Assembly (NCBI GenBank): GCA_031399025.1
Contig: JANNOJ010000044.1
Span: forward strand, 1-64,000
Reading direction: 5' to 3'
Length of the DNA: 64,000 nucleotides
Source of the DNA: CBDBZL01 sp031399025
Lineage (GTDB): Bacteria > Pseudomonadota > Alphaproteobacteria > Sphingomonadales > Sphingomonadaceae
In this document: one piece after another, positions 8,339-15,763 of the stretch
How the letters are laid out: each line of letters starts with the position of its first letter
How positions within the stretch are numbered: the stretch's first letter is position 1
Program-made: the position numbers and the translations under genes
The notes under the pieces: model-generated
Databases searched by the model: none
Seen by the model: only the letters and a program-made list of their open reading frames with translations
Told to the model about the DNA's origin: nothing

Positions 8339-8578
8339 ATGCGCCAAACCTACGAACTCGCCCTCACCCGCCTGATCGACGCAACGCCCGAACAGGTGTG
8401 GGACGTAATGGCCGCCCGAGGCGGGAGCACCCGCTACACCGCCCGCGCCCGGCACTGGACCGACGAAGCGCGCAAGAGCCACGCGGAGATGGGTTTCCAC
8501 GACGGCTGGGGTGCGTGCGCCGACCAGCTCCAGGTGCTGTGTGAGGAGGTAGCGCCGCCCACCCGGGCGCAGGCGTGA
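8339..8578 (+). pseudogene. SRPBCC (AHSA1-like) protein with in-frame internal deletion
   Basis: The open frame codes for 79 residues, about half of the ~155-160 usual for the family. Residues 1-25 match the family start (Y-E-L-A-L-T-R-L-I-D-A-T-P-E-Q-V-W-D-V-M). From about residue 28 the sequence matches the family C-terminus (T-R-Y-T-A-R-A-R-H-W-T-D-E-A, then M-G-F-H-D-G-W-G). The roughly 80 residues that form the hydrophobic cavity are missing, and the junction falls near 8415-8425. The frame is kept, so a short product could be made, but it cannot form the helix-grip fold. It is the last gene of the operon and starts at ATG 8339 after a GGGAGG site. Confidence 0.75.
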
Positions 8579-8664
8579 TATAGGCCACCTCGCGCCATCC
8601 GGCGGCTTGACAGGCCGCCGATGTTCGCTGGAATGTTCCAGGTGAAACACGGGAGAATGGAATC

Positions 8665-9303
8665 GTGGCCCAATACACCTTCTTCTTCAATCCGATGAGC
8701 CGCGCGCAGATCGCCCGCTGGGCGCTGCACGAGGTGGAGGCCGATTACGATCCGGTGTTCGTGGCCTGGGACGACAAGCCCGCCGCGCTGCTCGCCGCCA
8801 ATCCGATGGGCAAGCTGCCCACCATCATCCACCACACCGCCCACGGCGAGCACGTGGTGAGCGAGGCGGCGGCGGTGTGCCATTATCTGGCCGAAGCGGG
8901 GGCGTCCGACCTGCTGCCCCAGCCGGGCGAGAAGGCGGAATACTTCCGCTGGCTGTTCTTCGCCGCCGGGCCGGTGGAGGCAGCGGTGACCGCCAAGGCC
9001 TACGGCTGGGAGCTCACCGACGAGCAGGAGATGGCGGTGGGCTTCGGCAGTTACGATCGGGCGGTCGATGCGCTCGAGGCCTGGCTGGCATCGCACGATT
9101 ACGTCTGCGGCGAGCGGTTCACCATGGCCGATGTCTATGTCGGCAGCCAGGTGGACTGGGGCCTGATGTTCGAGACCCTGCCGGCGCGGCCGGCTTTCGC
9201 CGCCTATGCCGAACGGTGCCGCGCGCGCCCGGCCTACCAGGCCGCCAAGGCGATCGACATGAAGCTGATCGAGGAGTTGCAGGCGGGCGCCGACCCGGCC
9301 TGA
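8665..9303 (+). CDS. glutathione S-transferase family protein
   Basis: 212 residues, GTG start at 8665 after GGGAGAATGG. The N-terminal domain has Y-T-F-F-F-N-P-M-S-R-A-Q-I-A-R-W, the cis-Pro segment G-K-L-P-T-I and V-S-E-A-A-A glutathione site. The helical domain includes R-F-T-M-A-D-V-Y-V-G. This is the third GST-like gene within 6 kb and is clearly diverged from the other two. An 86-base gap separates it from the deleted SRPBCC gene, so it may have its own promoter. Confidence 0.88.
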   Translation: MAQYTFFFNPMSRAQIARWALHEVEADYDPVFVAWDDKPAALLAANPMGKLPTIIHHTAHGEHVVSEAAAVCHYLAEAGASDLLPQPGEKAEYFRWLFFAAGPVEAAVTAKAYGWELTDEQEMAVGFGSYDRAVDALEAWLASHDYVCGERFTMADVYVGSQVDWGLMFETLPARPAFAAYAERCRARPAYQAAKAIDMKLIEELQAGADPA

Positions 9304-9349
9304 GGTCGGCCTCGCAAAGCCGCCGGGCGGGCCCCATATCGCCTGCACG

Positions 9350-10207
9350 ATGGCTGCCCTCCCCTTCCCCGATCCCGCCGCCCTGCTGCGCCGCGGGCTG
9401 GTGCGCCAGGTGCGCGCGGTATTCAACGATCCCGCGCGCGGCGAGGCGCCGGTGCCGGTGTCCGACAATGCCTGGTTCGAGCGCGACAGCCCGATCCGCA
9501 TGGTCCATGCCGACGTGGTGAGCATGATGGTGGGCGGCATGTCCGCGCTGCTGCTGCAGATGCTCCACCCCCACGCGCTGCAGGGCGTGCTCGACCATTC
9601 CAGCTTCCGCACCGACCTGCACGGCCGCCTGCGGCGCACCGCCCGCTTCATCGCGGTCACCACCTATGGCGAGCGCGCCGCGGCCGATGCGGCGATCGCC
9701 AAGGTCAACGCCATCCACGCGCATGTGACCGGCACCCTGCCCGACGGCACGCGGTACTCGGCGCAGGATCCGCGCACGCTGGCCTGGGTGCATGTGACCG
9801 AGGCGACCTCGTTTCTCGAGGCCTATCTGCGCTACGTCCGCCCGCATATGCCCGCGGCCGAGCAGGACCGCTATTTCGCCCAGATCGCCCAGGTTGGCCG
9901 GCGCCTGGGGGCCGATCCGGTGCCCGAGAGCCGGGCCGGGGCGGCGGAGATCCTGGCCGGGATGCGCCCCGAGCTCGCCGCCGGGCCGGAGGCGCGTGAC
10001 GCCGCCCGGCTCATCGTCAACAGCCGGCCGCAAGGCGCGCTGGCGGCGGTCCAGCCCGCGCTCGCCACCGCGGCGGTCGACATGCTGCCGCCCTATGCCC
10101 GCACGATGCTGGCGCTCGAGCGCCCTGGCCTGGCGGCGTTCCCGGCGCGATTCGCCACGCAGAAATTGGCCAGCACGCTGCGCTGGGCCTTCCGCCCGCC
10201 CCGGTGA
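9350..10207 (+). CDS. oxygenase MpaB family / DUF2236 protein
   Basis: 285 residues, largely alpha-helical, of the MpaB/latex-clearing-protein superfamily. These are b-type haem proteins in characterised members (Lcp cleaves rubber; fungal MpaB cuts a terpenoid chain). Family marks seen: S-P-I-R-M-V-H-A-D near residue 50, H-P-H-A-L-Q-G-V-L and a central R-T-A-R-F-I-A-V-T-T-Y-G segment containing the candidate haem-binding Arg, then D-P-R-T-L-A-W-V-H-V-T. No signal peptide, so probably cytoplasmic. The ATG at 9350 follows 46 bases after the GST. The true substrate is unknown. Confidence 0.85.
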   Translation: MAALPFPDPAALLRRGLVRQVRAVFNDPARGEAPVPVSDNAWFERDSPIRMVHADVVSMMVGGMSALLLQMLHPHALQGVLDHSSFRTDLHGRLRRTARFIAVTTYGERAAADAAIAKVNAIHAHVTGTLPDGTRYSAQDPRTLAWVHVTEATSFLEAYLRYVRPHMPAAEQDRYFAQIAQVGRRLGADPVPESRAGAAEILAGMRPELAAGPEARDAARLIVNSRPQGALAAVQPALATAAVDMLPPYARTMLALERPGLAAFPARFATQKLASTLRWAFRPPR

Positions 10208-10477
10208 CGGCCCGCGCGTATTGGGCTCGTCGCCCTAGAATGTGTGGGACTTAGGATTCACCCACCCCCTTAGGCGGTCATCACCGCTTCCGGTTGGCCC
10301 TCGGCAAGGGCAATCTCAAGGCCCGAGTGGTCGCTTTCAAACGCGAAGGTGAAACCGGTCGGTCACCCGGGGTGGCGATCGCGCAAGTGGGCATGGCCAC
10401 CGCGAGTGTCGGTGCCGCTCCAGCTCTAATTGCGTCGCGTCTGGTCAGATCAGTCAAGCGGGCGATCCTCCGGCCGA

Positions 10478-12427
10478 TCAGCGGGCGGCCGCTGTGTCGC
10501 GGAACTCGGCCGAGGGACCGGCGGCAGCGGCGATCGCAGAGACCTCCGGCGGTGGTCTAGCGCCGAAGAACAGGATCGGCGGCTCGTAAACATTGTCGTC
10601 GTTGCGCTCGGAAAAGCGTGACTTGCCGGGCGGACAAGTGCGGTAGACCGCGCCGTTATGGCTATAGTTCATCGTGAAGCGGTTGCCGTAATTGCGCGAA
10701 AGGCTGCCGCAGTTCGTCTGTGAGAAGAACGTCGCATCATCCACCGCATTACCCGACACGACGTAACCGACCGTGCCCTCGTCGAGGTAAATCCCGCCGA
10801 CATACACCCGGCGAACATCGTGGATGTAATTGCCGCTGATCGTCGAGCCGGGCTGCATGCCAAGCGTGTAGATCGCGCCGCCATCGGCCATCACCTGCTG
10901 ATGGCGCGAGATATCGTTCTGGACGATGTGGTTGTCGCCGGCAATCGTGGGGTGGCTGAAGCCGCTGTGGCCGCCCGCGTCAACCCAGCCCCAGCCGAAC
11001 CCGACCGATATGCCCGAATAGGCGGTGTTGACGATGCGGTTGCGCTCGATCCGGGTGTCGCGCGCATAGCCGACCCAGATTCCGAGCGTGTCGGTCCATT
11101 CCAGGGCGGCGCCGTCGATGTCGTTGTCGGTGATCCGGTTGCGCTGGGTCACGCGCTCGCTGTCGCAGGCGGGAACGTCGCCGCACGGGTGGTGGTCCTC
11201 GACCTCGACGCCGCCAAGCTGGATCGCCGAGCCCGAAATGTCGCGGAAACGGTTGCCGACGATCCGGGCATCCTGGATCCCGCGCACCATCGCCAGCCCG
11301 GTCGCACCCAAATGCTCGAAACGATTGCGTTCGAATTCGACCCCGCGCGCGAAGTTGACCTCGACCGCGCCGGGCACATAGCCAAGATAGGAGAAGTTCT
11401 CGACGTTGTAGAACCCGAAATCCTGCTCGGGCGGAACCACCGATTCGTTATCAAGGTCGTGCCGGGTGAGAAGGTACGCGCCGGCCTGTAGGCTGGAGTA
11501 GCCACCCACGCGCGCCGCAAGGCTGCGATCGAGGAACCACCCGGCGTGCGCGAAGGCCAGGCCGCGGATCGTGATGTCGCGCACCGGCCGCCCGGGTGCC
11601 CCGGTGATCGTCAGCAGCTGCTCCGTCGCGCCGAACACCGCGCTCTCGTCCGTCAGGGTCTCGCCGTCGCGTGGCCGGTAGTAGACTGCCGGCCCGCCGG
11701 CGACCGCGCCGCTTCGGTCAAGATACCATTCGCCGGGCTGGTCCAGGAGTTCGTAGGCGTTCTCGACATAGAGGCCGACATTGACCCGCTGGCTGTTGTC
11801 GAAGCAGGCCTGGGCGACCCGCACCTCGCCCGCCGCCGCCTCGGTCACCGGGCAGCGGGAGATTTGCCACTCCCACTGGCGGACGAGTTCGACCTCGGCG
11901 ACATTGCGGAACGTGGCGACCCCGTCACTCCCGTCGAACCGGTATCCGGTGGGAGTGACCACATGCCCGTCGAGCCCGTTGCGACCGCGCGCGCGGGCCG
12001 CGCGTCGGCCATCCACGAACAGCGTGCGCCAGCGCGGCGGATCGGAGATCGGTGCCCGCCAGATATTGCGGGCTGCATCGTGCAGCGTCCATCCGGTTAC
12101 GGGAACGCCACCGTCGAGCACGGGGTTCGCCCCCTCGGCCGCTTGCCAGATCACCCGGTGTCCGTTCCCCCCTCCGTCCGCTGGGCCCAGCGTCAGCGGA
12201 ACGGCCAAGGCATAGACCCCGTCAAGCAGGTGGACGCGAACGTCCTCGCGCTGATTGCGCGTCGCCCGGCGCACGGCGAGCTGTGCGGCGCCGAGCGAGC
12301 ACGGGTCCGCGCTTGTGCAAGCCGCCTGCTCCCCGCCCTCGGGTGCAGCGTAAAGGTCGCGTGCCGCCGCGTCGCCCAGCGGGAGCGCGGCAAGTGTCGC
12401 AAGGATGATGGCCGCGCCCCGCCTCAC
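10478..12427 (-). CDS. secreted right-handed parallel beta-helix protein, probable glycoside hydrolase
   Basis: 649 residues with a signal peptide (1-22, cleavage near D-A-A-A-R). An N-terminal R-D-L-Y-A-A-P-E-G-G start is typical of secreted polysaccharide-active beta-helix proteins. From about residue 270 onward there are repeated N-x-I/V-x-x-N rungs such as N-R-F-R-D-I-S-G-S-A-I and N-R-I-V-N-T-A-Y-S-G-I. Architecture resembles the GH141-like group, but catalytic residues were not assigned, so substrate is open (pectic or algal glycans are possible). GTG 12427 overlaps the TGA of the upstream TonB receptor (GTGA), implying coupled translation. The convergent gene on the other side ends at 10207; the 270 bases between hold nothing recognisable. 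Confidence 0.8.
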   Translation of the reverse strand: MRRGAAIILATLAALPLGDAAARDLYAAPEGGEQAACTSADPCSLGAAQLAVRRATRNQREDVRVHLLDGVYALAVPLTLGPADGGGNGHRVIWQAAEGANPVLDGGVPVTGWTLHDAARNIWRAPISDPPRWRTLFVDGRRAARARGRNGLDGHVVTPTGYRFDGSDGVATFRNVAEVELVRQWEWQISRCPVTEAAAGEVRVAQACFDNSQRVNVGLYVENAYELLDQPGEWYLDRSGAVAGGPAVYYRPRDGETLTDESAVFGATEQLLTITGAPGRPVRDITIRGLAFAHAGWFLDRSLAARVGGYSSLQAGAYLLTRHDLDNESVVPPEQDFGFYNVENFSYLGYVPGAVEVNFARGVEFERNRFEHLGATGLAMVRGIQDARIVGNRFRDISGSAIQLGGVEVEDHHPCGDVPACDSERVTQRNRITDNDIDGAALEWTDTLGIWVGYARDTRIERNRIVNTAYSGISVGFGWGWVDAGGHSGFSHPTIAGDNHIVQNDISRHQQVMADGGAIYTLGMQPGSTISGNYIHDVRRVYVGGIYLDEGTVGYVVSGNAVDDATFFSQTNCGSLSRNYGNRFTMNYSHNGAVYRTCPPGKSRFSERNDDNVYEPPILFFGARPPPEVSAIAAAAGPSAEFRDTAAAR

Positions 12428-13413
12428 AGCGTGGTCCGGACGGCGAGCGAAAAGGTGCGCGGCCGTTCGAAATATGACCGGAACCGACCGCCGACACCCG
12501 TATAGTTGAATTCATCCTGCCCGGTCAGGTTGCTCCCGGTCAATATCACCTCCAGATCTTGAAGGAACCTCTGGCTGATGCCGGCGTCGAGCGTCGTTTG
12601 CGGGCGATTGTAGCCGTCGCCATTTCCGGTTTCATAAAGGAATGCGGTCCGGTAGTTCAGCGACATGCGTGCCGAGAAACCCGATTTCTCAAAGTAAGCT
12701 GTCGCGTTGACGTTGTGCTTGGATGCACCGGTAAACTGGGTCGAAACGCTGCCCGGCGGCGGCACCCGTTCGCTTTCTACATAGGTATAGTTCGCATTGA
12801 AGCCCACACCGTTGAAGGGCTCTGGTAGCAGGTTCAAAGGCTGATTTGTCCCAACCTCAAAGCCATAGGTTTTCCCCGACAAACCGTTGATGGTCGAGGT
12901 CACGGTAAAGCGGGTATCGCCCTCGCCAGGAATGGTAACATTGACCTGCTGTGTGTCCGTCACGATATCCTTCACATCCTTGTAGAAGCCGCCGGCGATA
13001 AACGACGCGCCGTATTTCGTGTGATACTCTATGGTTGCATCGTAATTCCATGCACTCGTCGGCCTTAGACAGACATCGCCGCCGTTGAACACGGGCGGGT
13101 CGACAGCTCCGTTACCCGCCGTGTAGAAATTGATTGTGCCACCGGGATCGGTGAACTTCCCCAGATCCTCGAACGTGATTGCCTCGACGACGCTCGACGC
13201 TCCCCGCTTGATCTCTTGCGCGCGCTGCAGACTGGCGCGCACGCCGGTGACGATGATCTGCGCGTCTTCCTCCGGGGCAGGCAGCCCGGCCGGCGCGCCG
13301 GCAGTTTCCGTGGGCGGATCGGTAGCCGAAGTGGTCTGTGCTGTAGCCGCTCCCGCCGACACTCCAAGCAAGCTCAGGCCCAGAAGCGCTCCTGTTCTGA
13401 GCCGCTTACCCAT
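12424..13413 (-). pseudogene. TonB-dependent receptor with large in-frame internal deletion
   Basis: 329 residues, against roughly 850-1000 for receptors of this type. Residues 1-25 are a signal peptide. 50-88 are the start of a plug (Q-I-I-V-T-G-V-R-A-S-L, then V-V-E-A-I-T-F-E-D-L-G-K-F-T-D). From about residue 90 the sequence is C-terminal beta-barrel (S-A-W-N-Y-D-A-T-I-E-Y, then G-S-N-L-T-G-Q-D-E, ending in a terminal aromatic strand). Most of the plug and over half of the barrel are gone, with the join near 13146, yet the frame is intact. It cannot form a closed receptor. Codon use looks less GC-rich than in neighbours. It is coupled to the beta-helix gene downstream, suggesting a former polysaccharide-use operon. 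Confidence 0.8.
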
Positions 13414-13619
13414 TTAAGCCTCCCCGTCTTGTATCTCAAGACTTTCGTCTCAACATTGCTTGGGCGAGGTATGGTTGTCAAGGTCGCTCGATGGTGGTTT
13501 GCAGGGCCGCAGATCCGGCCACATGGCTCGTAAACGGACGCACGGCCAAAGCCGATCTGCCGCCCCAGTTTGCGCGCGCCGACAAGCTCGACAGCTGCAT
13601 GTGGTGCTATAGTTTTTAA
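13414..13619. other. intergenic region upstream of the deleted TonB receptor
   Basis: About 200 bases with no supported gene. The part nearest 13414 (minus strand) is AT-richer and is likely to contain the promoter of the TonB receptor, though I could not place convincing -35/-10 boxes. Together with the SRAP remnant it forms a 430-base gap between two minus-strand units. Confidence 0.4.
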
Positions 13620-13868
13620 GAGCGCCGATGCCTCGTTCCGGTCGGAAAGCTTGCCGAAGCCGACGGCGAGAGGGGGGCGATGGCCCGCACCTGGTTCTCG
13701 CGGCCGGAGGAGCCGGTGTTCGCCGTTGTGCGGAGCTGGCGCGACACTGAGGAATGGGACCGGCCTCCGGTGCCGGGAGGGAACACAGGGGCGGATTCGA
13801 GCGGCCGCTCCCACGCGGGACTGCAAGATGGTAACTGGTCGCTATCAAAGCCGCCTGACCGGCTCTAA
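13620..13868 (+). pseudogene. fragment of SOS-response-associated peptidase (SRAP/YedK family)
   Basis: In the frame running from the TAA at 13617-13619 to the TAA at 13866-13868, about 50 residues match the middle of SRAP proteins: R-C-L-V-P-V-G-K-L-A-E-A-D-G-E-R-G-A, then R-T-W-F-S, then E-P-V-F-A-V and S-W-R-D-T-E-E-W. The catalytic N-terminal Met-Cys-Asn end and the C-terminal third with the active-site His are absent, and the last ~30 residues no longer resemble the family. SRAP proteins form a protective cross-link to abasic sites in single-stranded DNA. This is a decayed piece, possibly left by a rearrangement. Confidence 0.5.
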
Positions 13869-14387
13869 ACCGTCCCACTCGGCCGCAGCGTCCATCATCT
13901 GGCGAAATAGGTCGTTTACCGGTTCGTTCACTTCGATGATCTCGATGAATGCGCCAAGTTGACGACGCGCTTCGACGTAGCCAGCCCGGGCACCGACCGC
14001 CGCGACGCGGCCGTCGACGATCAACTCCATGCCCTTGGCGGCATATCGAGCGATTGTACCGTGATAGTCGCGAGTACCGATTCCATAATGATGAAAACCG
14101 ACGCCGCCTCGCCCGAGTAAATCCCGATAGACCGAAGGCGTGTCGGAGTGCTGCTGGATCAGTTCGAGGCACTGGCCGTTCGCAAAGGCGAGCGCGAGCG
14201 AGATATCGAGAACACTGGGTTCGCCGCGATAAGTGAGATCAGAGAGCTCGAAATGGTCAAAGACAAACCATGGTCCTATGCCGAGCGTCGTGACACGCTG
14301 GTCGATGGCGCGATCGAGGTCGTCGACCACCCAGGCAAGCTGCATGACCTCGCCCTCACCCGCGCCAAAGGCGAACCGTGCGCTCAT
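13845..14387 (-). CDS. VOC-family protein (glyoxalase/dioxygenase superfamily)
   Basis: 180 residues with a single long VOC-type unit: start strand E-V-M-Q-L-A-W-V-V-D-D-L-D-R-A-I, then G-P-W-F-V-F, and a second half with G-V-G-F-H-H-Y-G-I-G-T-R-D-Y, whose His is a plausible metal ligand, ending in G-A-F-I-E-I-I-E-V-N. It resembles the methylmalonyl-CoA-epimerase-like proteins found in sphingomonad degradation clusters. Start ATG 14387 is in an ATGA overlap with the SDR upstream; a longer frame to 14627 lies inside the SDR gene and is rejected. Confidence 0.82.
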   Translation of the reverse strand: MSARFAFGAGEGEVMQLAWVVDDLDRAIDQRVTTLGIGPWFVFDHFELSDLTYRGEPSVLDISLALAFANGQCLELIQQHSDTPSVYRDLLGRGGVGFHHYGIGTRDYHGTIARYAAKGMELIVDGRVAAVGARAGYVEARRQLGAFIEIIEVNEPVNDLFRQMMDAAAEWDGLEPVRRL

Positions 14388-15154
14388 CCGGCGGTCATGC
14401 CGCCGTCGATGACGATAGCCTGGCCAGTGACGTAGCCAGCATCCTCGGATGCCAGGAATGCGATGACGCTCGCTACCTCCTCCGCGGTACCCGGGCGGCC
14501 CATGGGAATGCGCGCGCTCAGGTCGGCTTGGATGGCGTCGATGCTGTTGCCGGAGGCATCGGCAAGCCGTGCGGCGTGGCGTTTCCACATGTCGGTCCAG
14601 ATGACGCCCGGATGGACCGAGTTGCACCGCACCGGCGGCCTTCGACCCGCCCCGGCCAAGGCATAGCTGCGGGTCAGTTGCATGACCGCGGCCTTTGCCG
14701 CGCCATAGGCGGGGTCAAACGGAGTCCCGACGAAGCTGGCCAAAGAGGAAATGTTGACAATCGCCCCCGGCCGGGCAGCCCCTAGAACCGGCCAAACCGT
14801 CCGGCAGCCAAGGAAGCAGCCGTCGGCATTGACCCGGATACTCATCCGCCACGCGTCGAGATCGACCGTCGAGGGATCGGTGATGACGTCCTGGGTCGAG
14901 GCGCCGGCATTGTTGATCAGGATGTCGAAACCGCTCCCCTGGTCAACGATGGCGGCAATGACGCAGGTCCATGCATCGGGCTCGGTCACGTCGAGCGCAT
15001 GAACGCCCCGCGCCCCGGCAATGTCGGGCAGACATGACGCAAGGTCGCTCGCATGCACGATCGCGCCTTCGGATATCAGCCGCTCGACCGTCGCCCGGCC
15101 GATCCCGCCGCTCGCTCCGGTGACGAGCGCGACGCGCCCCTCCAGCCCGCGCAT
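14384..15154 (-). CDS. short-chain dehydrogenase/reductase (SDR)
   Basis: Classical SDR of 256 residues: Rossmann motif T-G-A-S-G-G-I-G near residue 12, N-N-A-G-A at about 87, catalytic Ser in I-V-N-I-S-S-L-A-S, Y-G-A-A-K (Tyr and Lys), and the C-terminal V-T-G-Q-A-I-V-I-D-G-G. It should oxidise or reduce an alcohol or ketone with NAD(P)(H); the substrate is unknown. ATG 15154 overlaps the TGA of the upstream barrel protein (TGATG), so a longer N-terminus is excluded. It is followed by the coupled VOC gene. Confidence 0.92.
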   Translation of the reverse strand: MRGLEGRVALVTGASGGIGRATVERLISEGAIVHASDLASCLPDIAGARGVHALDVTEPDAWTCVIAAIVDQGSGFDILINNAGASTQDVITDPSTVDLDAWRMSIRVNADGCFLGCRTVWPVLGAARPGAIVNISSLASFVGTPFDPAYGAAKAAVMQLTRSYALAGAGRRPPVRCNSVHPGVIWTDMWKRHAARLADASGNSIDAIQADLSARIPMGRPGTAEEVASVIAFLASEDAGYVTGQAIVIDGGMTAG

Positions 15155-15750
15155 CACTCCACCGGCTTGGGATCGATGACGACCCGCAATTCCATCGTCC
15201 CGCGCATGACGCCTGCTCGGCTGAGCCCCGTCAAGCGCGTCCATTCGGCAAAACTGCCGGTTGCGCCTTCGAACTCGCCGGTTCCGGCAAGTATCAGCCC
15301 CGTGCCGTCGGCGCGCGGCCCGTTGGCGACCCGGGCCATGACGTCTCCGGTCCAGTCATTGCCCGCGGCGACTTGCGCAAAAATCTCCTCGTGGCTGGCG
15401 GCAATCGCTTCGGTTTCATAACCGATGATGGTGCCGCGCCCGGGTATCGTCACCGTCCACCACGCCCGCCATTGATCGTGGTTGCCGCCGGGAAATTCCT
15501 CCAGCTCGGTGGCAACGCCGATGGCCGTGCCGGTCTCGTCGCGCACGATCGCGGTCAGCACGAACGCGGTCTCGAGCTCGGGCGGGAGGGGTGCGATCCC
15601 CGCGGGGTACGGCGCGAGCCCGACCGCACCGCCATGCGTGATGGCCAGTACATCTGTCGGCATGTCAATGGTGAAAGTCATCGTCTCCGCCGCGACCGGA
15701 CCACCGAGGGCGCAGCAAAGCAGAGCAAGCATTCGAGCAAGACGCATCAT
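15154..15750 (-). CDS. secreted beta-barrel protein, allene-oxide-cyclase/dirigent-like
   Basis: 198 residues. Signal peptide 1-24 (A-L-L-C-C-A-L-G-G-P-V-A-A-E). The rest is beta-rich and ends with L-A-G-T-G-E-F-E-G-A-T-G-S-F, a glycine-rich pattern seen in allene-oxide-cyclase-like and dirigent-like small barrels, then G-T-M-E-L-R-V. Function in bacteria is not established. ATG 15750 follows GGAG at 7-base spacing; 13 bases separate it from the TonB receptor upstream. Its presence with an SDR, VOC and cupin suggests a periplasmic step on, or binding of, the imported compound. Confidence 0.7.
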   Translation of the reverse strand: MMRLARMLALLCCALGGPVAAETMTFTIDMPTDVLAITHGGAVGLAPYPAGIAPLPPELETAFVLTAIVRDETGTAIGVATELEEFPGGNHDQWRAWWTVTIPGRGTIIGYETEAIAASHEEIFAQVAAGNDWTGDVMARVANGPRADGTGLILAGTGEFEGATGSFAEWTRLTGLSRAGVMRGTMELRVVIDPKPVE

Positions 15751-15763
15751 CGATCGGCTCCGG

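Noticed and set aside
10270..10362. Short minus-strand frame ending in G-L-E-I-A-L-A-E-G-Q
   Set aside because: Only 30 codons, no start codon, no family match; may be a remnant but cannot be supported.
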